From Virgibacillus necropolis (GTDB taxonomy: Bacteria > Bacillota > Bacilli > Bacillales > Amphibacillaceae), in the NCBI RefSeq assembly GCF_002224365.1, contig NZ_CP022437.1:744001-808000 (forward strand): a stretch of DNA of 64,000 nt, in the 5' to 3' direction. The translations under genes were made by a program, and so were the position numbers. The notes beneath the pieces are model-generated. The model was not told where the DNA came from and made no database searches. It saw only the letters and a list, made by a program, of their open reading frames with translations. Shown in pieces: positions 36,650 to 45,926 of the stretch (positions within the stretch are counted from its first letter, which is position 1; every line of letters starts with the position of its first letter).

Positions 36650-38023
36650 GTGGCAAAAGAGTCGAAAGAGCAAACCATAGAGCGTGGTGTACATAATTAT
36701 AGCGTGGAGGAAGATTGGGTCAAACCGGAAGATCCACTGATTTTGGAGCGCCTTGATTGGTTTCAAGATCAAAAACTTGCATTGATGATGCATTGGGGTC
36801 CCTACTCACAGCTTGGTGTAGTGGAATCATGGGCTTTAAGTGATGGAGATGCCGAATGGTCACGAGAAGGCATTGACTGGGAAGAAGATGGAGAAGAGTT
36901 GAAGCGACAATATTTCAACCTTAATAAAACGTTTAACCCGATTCGTTTTCAGCCTGAAGTGTGGGCTGATCTGGCAGCTAAGGGTGGGTTTAAATATTTG
37001 ATTTTCACGACAAAACATCATGATGGCTTTAGTATGTGGAACACCAAAGAGACTGATTATAGTATTACGGGATCAGAGTGTCCTTTTCACACACACAAGT
37101 ATGCTGACGTATGTAAACACCTTTTCGATGCTTTCCGTGACAAAGGTCTAGGGATAGCAACCTATTTTTCAAAAGCTGATTGGAATACTCCTTATTATTG
37201 GGCTTCTGGTATGAAACGTGGAAAGAATATGTGGAGAGGGCCTTCTTATGATCCAGAGGAATACCCTTGGTTATGGGACAAGTTTGTGCAATTTACACAT
37301 AATCAAATTATGGAACTGATGTCGAACTATGGTCGGATTGATGTTTTGTGGCTAGATGCAGGTTGGGTAGGCAAAAGAAAGCAAGATATCCGCCTGGGAG
37401 AAGTGGTAGAAAAAGCACGCGTGAAACAGCCTGGATTAATTTCAGCTGATCGTACCGTGGGTGGGGCATATGAAAACTATGTTACTCCTGAACAGACGAT
37501 TCCAGACCATCCATTAAATGTACCATGGGAAAGTTGTATCACGATGGGTACCTCCTTCTCCTTCAAATATGAGGATAAATATAAATCCATACGTGAAATT
37601 GTTCATACGTTGATCGAAGTAGTTTCAAAAGGTGGTAATCTTGCTCTAAATGTTGCACCTCAACCAGATGGACGCTTACCCGAGGGAGCTATTGTAAGGA
37701 TGAAGGAGCTTGGAGCTTGGTTGAATGCTTATGGTGAGGCAATTTACGGGACACGTATTTGTGCACCTTACTTCACAGAAGACTTTGCCTTTACACGAAA
37801 AGACAAAATAACCTATTGTTTCCGTTTGTATCAGAATGAAAATAGCGACAATCAAGATAGATATATTACTATTCCTTACCATGAAAAGGTACATAGAGTA
37901 GATATGATAGGCGGTGAAGAAAACCTTGATTATAGCCAAGTAGATGGTGGTTTGTCTATAAAGGTGCCAAGGTCGGATACAAATGAAAAAGCACCAATTG
38001 CCAATGTGTTTCGATTAATTTAG
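36650..38023 (+). CDS. GH29 alpha-L-fucosidase, copy 1
   Basis: The 457-residue cytoplasmic enzyme should release alpha-linked L-fucose. The barrel shows MMHWGPYSQLG, the substrate-binding FTTKHHDGFSMW and the nucleophile Asp236 in VLWLDAGW. GGNLALNVAPQPDG follows before the C-terminal sandwich. The layout is closer to bacterial linkage-restricted (GH29-B-like) enzymes than to the second copy at 53621. The GTG follows GAGAGGG. It is the last gene of the N-glycan operon, before the terminator at 38085. Fucose released here can feed the pathway at 48444-53538. Confidence 0.9.
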   Translation: MAKESKEQTIERGVHNYSVEEDWVKPEDPLILERLDWFQDQKLALMMHWGPYSQLGVVESWALSDGDAEWSREGIDWEEDGEELKRQYFNLNKTFNPIRFQPEVWADLAAKGGFKYLIFTTKHHDGFSMWNTKETDYSITGSECPFHTHKYADVCKHLFDAFRDKGLGIATYFSKADWNTPYYWASGMKRGKNMWRGPSYDPEEYPWLWDKFVQFTHNQIMELMSNYGRIDVLWLDAGWVGKRKQDIRLGEVVEKARVKQPGLISADRTVGGAYENYVTPEQTIPDHPLNVPWESCITMGTSFSFKYEDKYKSIREIVHTLIEVVSKGGNLALNVAPQPDGRLPEGAIVRMKELGAWLNAYGEAIYGTRICAPYFTEDFAFTRKDKITYCFRLYQNENSDNQDRYITIPYHEKVHRVDMIGGEENLDYSQVDGGLSIKVPRSDTNEKAPIANVFRLI

Positions 38024-38084
38024 ACAAAACCAATTCCTAAATACCAGGTGCTTGTACAAGGGAATGTATAAATCTGATAAAAAT

Positions 38085-38108
38085 CTTGCCTAAATATATT
38101 TAGGCAAG
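38085..38108. terminator. Bidirectional terminator between GH29 and LacI genes
   Basis: CTTGCCTAAAT (38085-38095) pairs with ATTTAGGCAAG (38098-38108). On the minus strand it is followed by ATTTTTATC, so it serves the LacI gene best. Confidence 0.75.
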
Positions 38109-38132
38109 GACTTTATCATTCGCATAAAATTT

Positions 38133-39149
38133 CTAAATATGAGCCGATGCCGATGAATTTCTTACAATTAATTTAGATGGCAGTACAATTTTCCTGAAGT
38201 CTGGAGGGGCGGTTTTTTCAATTCTTTCAATGAGCATTTGTGCTCCTGTGAAACCAAAATGATACGCTGGTTGCGCTACAACTGTTAAAAAAGGGTTTAG
38301 GTCAATGGAAGGATCCAAGTCGTCAAAGCAGACTACTGAGATATCTTCTGGAACGCGAATATTCTGTTTCCGAAGTTCCTTAATTGTATTAATCGCAATG
38401 AAGTTATTAGCTGCAAAAATTGCTGTTGGTCGTTTTTCTAATTGAACAGACAATAACTTTGATAGGTCAGAGTTTGTATCCTTGTTCTTATAATTACTTT
38501 GGAGGATAAGTTCTTCATGAACTGGTAAATTATATGTCCTTAATGTTTCCATATATGCTTTCTGCCGTTCGCGTGCTGTTGAAACATCTAGAGGGCCATT
38601 GATAATTGCTATTTTTCGATGCCCTTTATCAATAAGATGCTCTAGTATTTTCCGTGTTCCTTCTTGGCTATCCCCATGTACTGAATCACACTCGATTCCA
38701 TCAATTTTACGATCAAGTAAAATAAACGGGATATTATACTTATTTAATGTTCGCAAGTTCTTTTTTGATTTATCTTGGGATGGGGTAATAAGTACACCGT
38801 CTACCCCGGTTGAAACCAGCATATTTATGTAATCTGACTCCTTGTTTATATCTTCATCAGTGTTACATAATAAAAGGCTATACCCCATCTGTTTTGCTTT
38901 ATCTTCTGCTCCACGTGCTACTTTTGTAAAAAAGGGGTTAGTTATATCAGTTATAACAAGAGATAAAATTTTGGATTTCTTTGAAGTTAAATACCGCGCG
39001 GAAGTATTAGGAATATAGTTCAGCTCATGAATAGCATCCTCCACTTTTGTTCGTGTGGCTTCACTTACTTTACCCGATTTATTTATAACTCTTGAAACAG
39101 TCATGGGAGATACATTCGCTTTTGTGGCGATGTCGTATATTGTAACCAT
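38133..39149 (-). CDS. LacI-family regulator, candidate fucose/peptide-importer repressor
   Basis: This 338-residue LacI protein starts MVTIYDIATKANVSPMTVSR with a clean helix-turn-helix, followed by the hinge (YIPNTSARYLTSKK) and a ligand domain containing ITNPFF and GVDGVLITPSQ. The ATG at 39149 lies six bases after AAAGGAAG; a TTG two codons upstream overlaps the ribosome site. It is divergent from the 39375-47393 genes. CG-centred palindromes of LacI type lie directly after the -10 boxes at 39303 and 48405, so I infer that it represses both transcripts and responds to fucose or a derivative. Confidence 0.85.
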   Translation of the reverse strand: MVTIYDIATKANVSPMTVSRVINKSGKVSEATRTKVEDAIHELNYIPNTSARYLTSKKSKILSLVITDITNPFFTKVARGAEDKAKQMGYSLLLCNTDEDINKESDYINMLVSTGVDGVLITPSQDKSKKNLRTLNKYNIPFILLDRKIDGIECDSVHGDSQEGTRKILEHLIDKGHRKIAIINGPLDVSTARERQKAYMETLRTYNLPVHEELILQSNYKNKDTNSDLSKLLSVQLEKRPTAIFAANNFIAINTIKELRKQNIRVPEDISVVCFDDLDPSIDLNPFLTVVAQPAYHFGFTGAQMLIERIEKTAPPDFRKIVLPSKLIVRNSSASAHI

Positions 39150-39279
39150 AGACAACTTCCTTTCTATATACTTTTCATTATAAAGTAAATTTAATATGTC
39201 ACCAACTATTTCAGACAGTTAAAAGCTTTATTAAATGTTTAAATAGATGTACAGGTTTTATTTTTCAAAAGATTTGTAA

Positions 39280-39308
39280 TTGACAATAAAATAGTTTGGT
39301 GGTATTTT
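39280..39308 (+). promoter_or_regulatory. Promoter 1 of the LacI regulon
   Basis: TTGACA (39280-39285) and TATTTT (39303-39308) are spaced by 17 bases. The layout is the same as at 48382-48410. Confidence 0.75.
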
Positions 39309-39310
39309 AA

Positions 39311-39324
39311 TGGTATCGGTAACA
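39311..39324. promoter_or_regulatory. LacI-type operator 1
   Basis: TGGTATCGGTAACA is a near-palindrome centred on CG. It begins two bases after the -10 box, exactly as operator 2 does. The two sites fit TGRTAYCGRTAACA. Confidence 0.7.
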
Positions 39325-39374
39325 TTGAGGGGGTTTTACCAGTCAAAATAAACACATGAAAATCAGATCGATAG

Positions 39375-40196
39375 GATAAAATCACAGGCGTTTGTGTAGG
39401 GTTTCCAGGTCTTATTAATCATAAAGATGGAAACGTTATCAAATCCTCACAGCTAGTTTGGGAAGATGTTCCGTTACTCCGAATATTGGAAGAACAATTG
39501 GCGTTTTCTGTCTTGATAGATAATGAGCTGAATCTTAGAGCTTACGCTGAAGGGTTTTTACCAAAAATAAAACATCATTCAATGGCCGTGATTGGTTTTG
39601 GAAGTGGTGTTGGGTCAGCATTGATGATAGGAGATCAAATCCACAAAGGATATTTGAATTCTGCCGGAGAAATTGGTCATACAATTGTTGATACAAATGG
39701 GATCTTATGTACTTGTGGTAACTTTGGGTGTTTGCAAACTTATATTGCAGAAAGTTTTTTGGTTCAAGAAGCTTCCAAAAAATCTAATGCACAAAGCTTG
39801 CATAAGATTATTTCTGCCACTGAAAAAGGGTATAAGTGGGCGGAGAATATTTTGAGTCGTGCAATTACTTATGCTTCAATAACAGTGAATAGCTGTGTTT
39901 GCATGTACAATCCGGAAAGGGTGATTTTAACAGGTGAAATGATTGAACAATTCCTACATGTACGCGATCGCATTTTGCAAGAGTCAAGAAATAAAATATG
40001 GTCTCCATTAAGCGATTCAACAAGTATTGAAGTATCGCAACTTGGAGAAAAAGGCGTTGTTTTGGGAGCCAGTATGTATTCGCAAAGGGAATATATCAAT
40101 CATTTAAGCACCGAAAAAGGTTGGTTTAATAGAATAACGCCTATTTCGGGATTTCAGAAGTCGCGTAATAGGATTGTTGGGGGTATGATGTTTTAG
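39375..40196 (+). pseudogene. 5'-truncated ROK-family gene
   Basis: The open frame begins right after an in-frame TAG (39372-39374) and encodes GVCVGFPGLINHKDG onward. That corresponds to about residue 60-70 of a normal ROK protein. The ATP-binding DxGxT loop and first strands are missing. The rest is intact: LIDNELNLRAY (catalytic region), GFGSGVGSAL, GEIGHTIVD, the zinc motif CTCGNFGCLQ and VILTGEMI. An internal TTG could start a shorter protein, but without the nucleotide-binding half it should be inactive. It sits directly behind a good promoter and operator, so a deletion probably fused that promoter to the broken gene and left transcription of the importer genes intact. Confidence 0.8.
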
Positions 40197-40255
40197 GATT
40201 TTACGTTGTCGTAAAAAAGAAGGTTCAATTTGTAAAAACAGGAGGAATTCATTTT

Positions 40256-41821
40256 ATGAAAAAATTCATTGCAAATTTCAGTGCTTTTGTTCTTGTTATG
40301 ATGCTGTTGTCTGCCTGTACGACCGGGGATAATTCAGCTACGAATGGTACGGGAAATACAGATAGTCAAAATCACGATGGTGTGACAGTGGGGTATCATG
40401 AAAATGTCCAAACGTTAGATCCTCATGACTCGAGTTCTGGTATTGATATTAGTGTGTTAAATACCATGTATGAGTCATTGCTTACTCCGAACCAAGATGG
40501 TGAATTGGAACCGCTTTTGGCTACGGAATATAAAATTAGTGACGATGGTTTGACATATACGTTTGAACTAAAAAAAGGGGTTAAGTTCACCGATGGTACA
40601 ACATTTAATGCAAAGGCTGTGAAGGCGAATATCAAACGTATTTTGGATTCAGATGGATCGTTGAATTCTTATAGAGACTTAAAAGGAATCAAGAATGTGA
40701 AGGTGACTGGTGATTATGAGATTAAGATCACTTTGAAAGAAGTGAATAGTCAATTTTTAAGCAAAATTGGTACGAAAAATTTCGCAAGTCCTAAAACCCT
40801 TGATAGTGCCAATTATGCCAAGGCGTCCACTGGAACAGGACCCTTCAAGTTGAAAGAATGGAATCATGGCGCTTCAGTCGTTGTTGTAAAGAATGAAGAT
40901 TATTGGAAAGATGAGCACCCGAAAGTTGATAAAATTACTTTCAAGCCCATTCCGGAAAACGGTTCCCGTGTAGCTATGCTCAAAACAGGCGAATTGGATG
41001 TGATGTACCCCGTCCCTGTTAACGATGTGAAAGATTTGCAAAAAGCTGATGGGATCAAAGTAGATCTATATGAATCAACTTATGTGAACTATACAACAGT
41101 TAATACAAGCAAAGAGGAATTCAGCAGTAAAAAAGTGAGAAAAGCCATGAATTATGCGATCAATAAAGATGCATATATTAAGGTTGTCAAAAATGGTTTT
41201 GCCAAGAAAGCCACATCGCCGCTTCCAAAGACCAATGTGAATTTCACGTCTCAAGAACTATATACGCATAACATTGAAAAGGCAAAACAATTAATGAAAG
41301 AAGCAGGCTATGCAGATGGGTTTTCCGCTACAATTTGGGGAAGTAATTCTAGTAAAGATAAAAAAGGTATGCAGTTTATCAAACAACAGTTGAAAAAAAT
41401 TAATATTGATGTCAAGATCAAACAATTTGAACGGGGTACCTTATCAGAAAAAATCAATAAACCTAAAACCCCGGAAGATTCTCAAGTGCAAATGTGGTAT
41501 GTGGGTTGGTCATCGACGCCTAGGGATACAGATAATGCGCTCAATCCTCTGTTTAGCACAAGTGCATTCCCACCAAATGGTGCCAATACGGCATATTACA
41601 GTAATCCAAAAGTTGATGAGCTGATTAATGGTGCACTTAATTCGAAAACAAAAGAAGAAAAACAAAAGAAATATGATAAAGTACAAAAGATCCTTTGGGA
41701 TGATGCGCCATGGTTGTTTTTAGCAACTGATGTACAGCAAATTGCAATGAATGAAAATTTGACGGGCGTATGGAGATCGGCAGACGGGAACTTGTATATT
41801 AAAAATGTTGCCTGGAAGTAA
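40256..41821 (+). CDS. Family 5 (oligopeptide-type) ABC substrate-binding lipoprotein
   Basis: This 521-residue protein has a lipoprotein signal ending LLSAC (Cys21) and the family 5 binding-protein fold. It shows VTVGYHENVQTLDPHDSSS, YESLLTPNQDGELEPLLA, the conserved LKKGVKFTDGT, and TGTGPFKLKEW. Family 5 proteins carry peptides, nickel, opines or, in some bacteria, oligosaccharides. AGGAGGAATT precedes the ATG. The two permeases and two ATPases of the system follow. Promoter and operator sharing with the fucose operon hints that the ligand carries fucose, perhaps a glycopeptide; that is inference. Confidence 0.88.
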   Translation: MKKFIANFSAFVLVMMLLSACTTGDNSATNGTGNTDSQNHDGVTVGYHENVQTLDPHDSSSGIDISVLNTMYESLLTPNQDGELEPLLATEYKISDDGLTYTFELKKGVKFTDGTTFNAKAVKANIKRILDSDGSLNSYRDLKGIKNVKVTGDYEIKITLKEVNSQFLSKIGTKNFASPKTLDSANYAKASTGTGPFKLKEWNHGASVVVVKNEDYWKDEHPKVDKITFKPIPENGSRVAMLKTGELDVMYPVPVNDVKDLQKADGIKVDLYESTYVNYTTVNTSKEEFSSKKVRKAMNYAINKDAYIKVVKNGFAKKATSPLPKTNVNFTSQELYTHNIEKAKQLMKEAGYADGFSATIWGSNSSKDKKGMQFIKQQLKKINIDVKIKQFERGTLSEKINKPKTPEDSQVQMWYVGWSSTPRDTDNALNPLFSTSAFPPNGANTAYYSNPKVDELINGALNSKTKEEKQKKYDKVQKILWDDAPWLFLATDVQQIAMNENLTGVWRSADGNLYIKNVAWK

Positions 41822-41836
41822 GAATCTTTGATCTGA

Positions 41837-41865
41837 AGGTGCGCTAGCGAATACCTAGCGCACCT
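41837..41865 (+). other. Strong hairpin after the binding-protein gene
   Basis: An 11-bp perfect stem, AGGTGCGCTAG with CTAGCGCACCT, has a seven-base loop and no following T run. It is typical of mRNA-stabilising or processing stems that raise the binding-protein level over the permeases. Confidence 0.65.
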
Positions 41866-41966
41866 CTCATCCAGGAGGCTTTAGGTATACGATGTTATAT
41901 GAGTCTCCCAACTGATGAAGCAAGGTAGGTTGTCTTATCGTACGTACTTAAAAGGGGGGAGAAAAT

Positions 41967-42887
41967 ATGGGCAAATATATCATCAAGAGGTTGTTAGGGC
42001 TTATTCCTCTTCTTATTGCTGTTACATTTTTGATATTCTTATTCGTTCATTTTATCCCAGGTGATCCTGCTCGATTGATGGCTGGAAAAGATGCAACCGT
42101 GCATGAGGTTCAAGCCATTCGTGCAGAACTTGGGCTGAATAAACCTTTGGTAGAACAATATTTGGTGTATATGAACGATCTTTTACACGGTGATTTGGGT
42201 TATTCATTAAGGTCAGATGTAACCGTTACAGAATTATTTAGTGAACGGTTTATCCCTTCAATGATTCTATCTCTATTGAGTATAGGGTGGGCAGTTGTTA
42301 TTGGGATTTTAATGGGTGTGGTTTCTGCTGTGTTTAGAGGAAAATGGCCGGATTATTTTGGAACGGTGACAGCAATATCAGGTATATCTGTTCCGAACTT
42401 TTGGCTGGGATTAGTCATGATTCAGCTATTTGCTGTTGTATTAGGAGTTCTGCCAGCTGGTGGCATTGAATCTTGGACCGGCTATATTTTACCGGCTATT
42501 TCATTGGGTGCGGGGATTATGGCAATGATCACACGATTTACAAGGTCATCTCTTGTACAAACATTACAAAATGATTTTATCCGTACTGCTCGTTCAAGAG
42601 GGATGAATGAAAAAACAGTCGTTTTTGGTCATGCGCTCAAAAATTCTTTGATTACGGTTCTCACCATTGCAGGTCTTCAATTTGGATATCTTTTAGGTGG
42701 ATCTATTGTTGTAGAAGCTGTGTTTAGTTTTCCTGGAATGGGAAGATTGTTGATTGATTCGATACAGTTTCGTGATTATCCTGTGGTGCAATCGCTTTTA
42801 TTAATTTTTTCTTTAGAATTTATACTTGTTAATTTTCTTGTTGATATTTTATATGGCTTTTTGAACCCAAAAATTCGCTACCAATAA
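41967..42887 (+). CDS. Oligopeptide-type ABC permease (DppB-like)
   Basis: The 306-residue permease starts KYIIKRLLGLIPLLIAV and has the early extracellular motif FIPGDPARLMAG, both typical of DppB/OppB subunits. The cytoplasmic coupling loop reads RTARSRGMNEKTVVFGHALKN, and about six membrane helices are visible. It should form half of the channel with the 42981 product. GGGGGGAG stands before the ATG. The 145-base gap to the binding-protein gene contains the hairpin at 41837. Confidence 0.9.
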   Translation: MGKYIIKRLLGLIPLLIAVTFLIFLFVHFIPGDPARLMAGKDATVHEVQAIRAELGLNKPLVEQYLVYMNDLLHGDLGYSLRSDVTVTELFSERFIPSMILSLLSIGWAVVIGILMGVVSAVFRGKWPDYFGTVTAISGISVPNFWLGLVMIQLFAVVLGVLPAGGIESWTGYILPAISLGAGIMAMITRFTRSSLVQTLQNDFIRTARSRGMNEKTVVFGHALKNSLITVLTIAGLQFGYLLGGSIVVEAVFSFPGMGRLLIDSIQFRDYPVVQSLLLIFSLEFILVNFLVDILYGFLNPKIRYQ

Positions 42888-42980
42888 TAATGATTTGTTG
42901 TTTACGTGTGTTCATTGGCGAATCAAAGGCGGCATTGGGCTGCGTTACGTATATACTGATCTCACAAATGGGGGATAACA

Positions 42981-43874
42981 ATGTTAGAAGTAGAAATGAC
43001 TGTGGACGATACACAAGACCTAAATAAGAAAAAAGATTCAAGTTTTCGGAAGATTTTTCGTTCATTTAAAAAAAATAAATTAGCTTTATATTCATTTGTC
43101 TTTCTCTGTTTTTTGTTACTTGTTGTAATTTTTAGTCCGTGGATTGCACCTTATAACCCACAAACTGTAAATTATAATCATATCTTAGAAGGTCCTTCAT
43201 GGAGCCATTTGGCTGGGACGGATCAATTCGGAAAAGATGTTTTGAGCAGATTGATTTATGGGGCAAGAATCTCGCTTGGCGTCGCTGTGGCATCCGTATT
43301 GTTAGGGGCATTTGCTGGAACGATTTTAGGTTTGCTAAGTGGTTTCATGGGAAAATGGATTGATCGTATCATTATGAGAGCATGTGATATCCTGTTTGCG
43401 TTTCCTGATCTGGTTCTTGCAATTGGTATGGTTGCGATTTTAGGTTCTGGTTTGAAAAATGTGATTATTGCGATTGCCTTTTTCTCAACGCCTTCTTTTG
43501 CACGCATTGTTCGTGGTGAGACGTTGGAGATCAAAGAGCGATTATTTGTCGAAGCTGAGAGATCCATCGGTGTGAAAAAGGGAAGAATCCTTTTTAAGCA
43601 CGTCTTTCCACACACAATCTCCACCATCATTGTATATATCACCATGAGTGTCGGTGGTGCGATTATCTCAACAGCGAGTTTAAGCTTCCTTGGATTGGGA
43701 GCTCCAGCATCTTCTCCTGAATGGGGTGCTATGATCAGTGCATCAAGAGATTACATTGGTGATGCATTTCACCTTATCTTTTTCCCAGGGTTTGCCGTGT
43801 TTATCACAGTTTTGGCGTTGAACTTGTTCGGGGATGGATTACGTGATGCGTTAGATCCAAAAACAAGGGATTAA
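42981..43874 (+). CDS. Oligopeptide-type ABC permease (DppC-like)
   Basis: This 297-residue partner permease has the OppC N-terminal helix preceded by FRSFKKNKLALYSF, the extracellular HLAGTDQFGKDVLSRLIYGAR motif (read as LAGTDQFGKDVLSRL) and the coupling loop VEAERSIGVKKGRILFKHV. It ends GDGLRDALDPKTRD, as most DppC proteins do. The ATG at 42981 follows GGGGGAT; another ATG four codons on is possible. It lies 13 bases before the first ATPase gene. Confidence 0.9.
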   Translation: MLEVEMTVDDTQDLNKKKDSSFRKIFRSFKKNKLALYSFVFLCFLLLVVIFSPWIAPYNPQTVNYNHILEGPSWSHLAGTDQFGKDVLSRLIYGARISLGVAVASVLLGAFAGTILGLLSGFMGKWIDRIIMRACDILFAFPDLVLAIGMVAILGSGLKNVIIAIAFFSTPSFARIVRGETLEIKERLFVEAERSIGVKKGRILFKHVFPHTISTIIVYITMSVGGAIISTASLSFLGLGAPASSPEWGAMISASRDYIGDAFHLIFFPGFAVFITVLALNLFGDGLRDALDPKTRD

Positions 43875-43887
43875 AGGGGATGGTACC

Positions 43888-44898
43888 ATGTCATATTTGT
43901 TAGAAGTTAATAATCTCAAAGTTGGCTTTACTTTAGATAATCATACGACACAGGTTGTTCGCGGTGTGAGCTTTGAGGTTAACAAAGGTGAGATTGTTGG
44001 GATTGTAGGTGAATCCGGCTGCGGAAAAAGCGTTACATCACTTTCGATGATGCGTCTCTTAAAAGGCACATCTGGAAAAATCCAGGAAGGTGAAATATGG
44101 TTCAACGATCGGAATTTGCTTCATCTCACGGAAAAAGAAATGCGTCATATTCGTGGGAACAACGTGTCGATGATTTTCCAAGATCCCATGACCTCGCTGA
44201 ATCCAGTTCTAAAAATAGGCAAACAATTAACGCAAGGGATCAGATTACATTTGAACTATAGTAAAAGTCGAGCAAAGGAATATGCCATTGAGATGTTGAA
44301 ATCAGTCGGCATCCCCAGGTCCGAAAGTATCATGAATGAATATCCTCATCAACTATCTGGTGGAATGTGTCAAAGGGTTATGATTGCTATGGCTATGTCT
44401 TGTAAACCAGAATTACTGATAGCAGATGAGCCAACGACGGCCCTTGATGTCACGATCCAAGCACAGATTCTAGAACTTATGAAACAATTGCGTGACGAGA
44501 ATGATACGACGATTTTAATGATTACCCATGATTTGGGGGTCGTCTCAGAAATCTGTGATCGTGTTATCGTGATGTATGCTGGTACTGTGATTGAAGAAGG
44601 AAAAACAAAAGAAGTATTCAATGATCCGAAACATCCATATACAGAAGGATTAATCCAATCTATGCCAAAAATTGGAGAGGAACAATCAAGACTTTATGCA
44701 ATCCCTGGACAAGTGCCGGATCATGCTCATATGCCGAAGGGGTGTAAGTTTGCCCCGCGTTGTCCATATGTGATGGATCTTTGCAAAGAAAAGGAACCAT
44801 CATTAGTGACAGAAGCAGATTCCAGACAACATAGATGTTGGTTGTTCCAGGGAGAAGGCATTCAGGATGGCAAAGGGAGTGAGAAGGTTGACGTCTGA
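43888..44898 (+). CDS. Oligopeptide-type ABC ATPase (DppD-like)
   Basis: The 336-residue ATPase shows Walker A GESGCGKSV, the Q loop MIFQDPMTSLNP, Walker B LLIADEPTTALD and the switch His in MITHDLG. The C-terminal oligopeptide-ATPase extension has cysteines in GCKFAPRCPYVMDLC, a region that binds an iron-sulphur cluster in some relatives. The ABC signature reads LSGGMCQRV where R is usual before Q; a cysteine there is odd. It dimerises with the 44867 product to power the peptide-type importer. Confidence 0.9.
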   Translation: MSYLLEVNNLKVGFTLDNHTTQVVRGVSFEVNKGEIVGIVGESGCGKSVTSLSMMRLLKGTSGKIQEGEIWFNDRNLLHLTEKEMRHIRGNNVSMIFQDPMTSLNPVLKIGKQLTQGIRLHLNYSKSRAKEYAIEMLKSVGIPRSESIMNEYPHQLSGGMCQRVMIAMAMSCKPELLIADEPTTALDVTIQAQILELMKQLRDENDTTILMITHDLGVVSEICDRVIVMYAGTVIEEGKTKEVFNDPKHPYTEGLIQSMPKIGEEQSRLYAIPGQVPDHAHMPKGCKFAPRCPYVMDLCKEKEPSLVTEADSRQHRCWLFQGEGIQDGKGSEKVDV

Positions 44899-45856
44899 TA
44901 CGGTATTAGAAATCACAAATTTAAAAAAGTACTTTCCGATATCAAAAGGGATCTTTGCCAAAAAAGTACATGTCAAAGCCATAGATGATGTTTCTTTTTC
45001 GATTCGAAAAGGAGAAACAGCGAGTATCGTTGGAGAATCAGGCTGCGGAAAATCGACTTTGGCAAGGTTAGTGAATGGATTGATCGAAGCGGATGAGGGG
45101 AAGATTGTGTTCAAAGATAAAGATCTTACACATGAGAAGGAAAATGTGTGGCGTTCTTATCGACAACCGATGCAGATGATTTTTCAGGACCCTTATGCGT
45201 CTCTAAGTCCGAAGATAAAAGTGAAAGATTTAGTAGGTGAACCATTAAAGGTCCATCGTCCAACGATGTCAAAGACGGAACGACTTCAGTTAGTCGAAGA
45301 GACATTGGATATATGTGGGATTGGTCGTCATCATCTTAACAAATATCCTCATCAATTCAGTGGGGGTCAACGCCAGCGGATAGGGATTTCACGTGCATTG
45401 GTGTTACATCCTGAATTGATGATTTTAGATGAAGCAGTTTCTGCACTCGATGTATCGGTACAAGCACAAATTTTGAATTTGTTGAGGGATTTGCAAGAAA
45501 GATTTGATTTGACATATTTTTTTATCTCACATGACTTAAGTGTCGTTGAACATATTAGTGACACAATCATAGTGATGTATCTCGGAAATATTGTAGAAAT
45601 TGCAGATAAGCAAACACTTTTTCACGATCCAAAGCATCCGTATACAAAGGCATTGCTTTCATCTATCCCACAGACGCATCCAAAGAATCAAAGGGAGAAA
45701 ATTGTGCTGCAAGGAGAAATTCCCAATGCAGCGGAACCACCAAGTGGTTGTAAGTTTCATACACGTTGCCCAATGGCCATGGATATTTGCAAAAAGGTTC
45801 GCCCCGAAATGCAGACCATAGAGGATGCTTCACAGGTAGCATGTCATTTGTATTAA
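44867..45856 (+). CDS. Oligopeptide-type ABC ATPase (DppF-like)
   Basis: The 329-residue ATPase has Walker A GESGCGKST, FQDPYASLSPK, signature FSGGQRQRI, Walker B LMILDEAVSALD (A where P is usual) and FISHDLS. The C-terminal cysteine region is GCKFHTRCPMAMDIC. Two starts are plausible: ATG 44867 after GGAGAAGG, and TTG 44888 after AAGGGAG; the latter gives MTSDTVLEITNLKKYF, closer to relatives. Either overlaps the end of the previous gene, so translation is coupled. These two are the only transport ATPases in the window. Confidence 0.88.
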   Translation: MAKGVRRLTSDTVLEITNLKKYFPISKGIFAKKVHVKAIDDVSFSIRKGETASIVGESGCGKSTLARLVNGLIEADEGKIVFKDKDLTHEKENVWRSYRQPMQMIFQDPYASLSPKIKVKDLVGEPLKVHRPTMSKTERLQLVEETLDICGIGRHHLNKYPHQFSGGQRQRIGISRALVLHPELMILDEAVSALDVSVQAQILNLLRDLQERFDLTYFFISHDLSVVEHISDTIIVMYLGNIVEIADKQTLFHDPKHPYTKALLSSIPQTHPKNQREKIVLQGEIPNAAEPPSGCKFHTRCPMAMDICKKVRPEMQTIEDASQVACHLY

Positions 45857-45926
45857 ATGCTGAAATGATTTTTAAAAATAGAAGATTCATAAGTTGAGTC
45901 ATGAAAAAAAGTAAGGAGGCATCATC

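Noticed and set aside
20326-38023. A GH92 mannosidase or GH33 sialidase in the operon
   Set aside because: I looked for these expected partners of N-glycan loci and no encoded protein has their features.
39425-39440. cre-like site GGAAACGTTATCAA
   Set aside because: It lies inside the ROK-derived coding sequence, with a mismatch at a conserved position and no nearby promoter.
43256-43645. Antisense open frame of 129 codons inside the DppC-like gene
   Set aside because: It lies wholly within a clear permease gene and its sequence has no family features.
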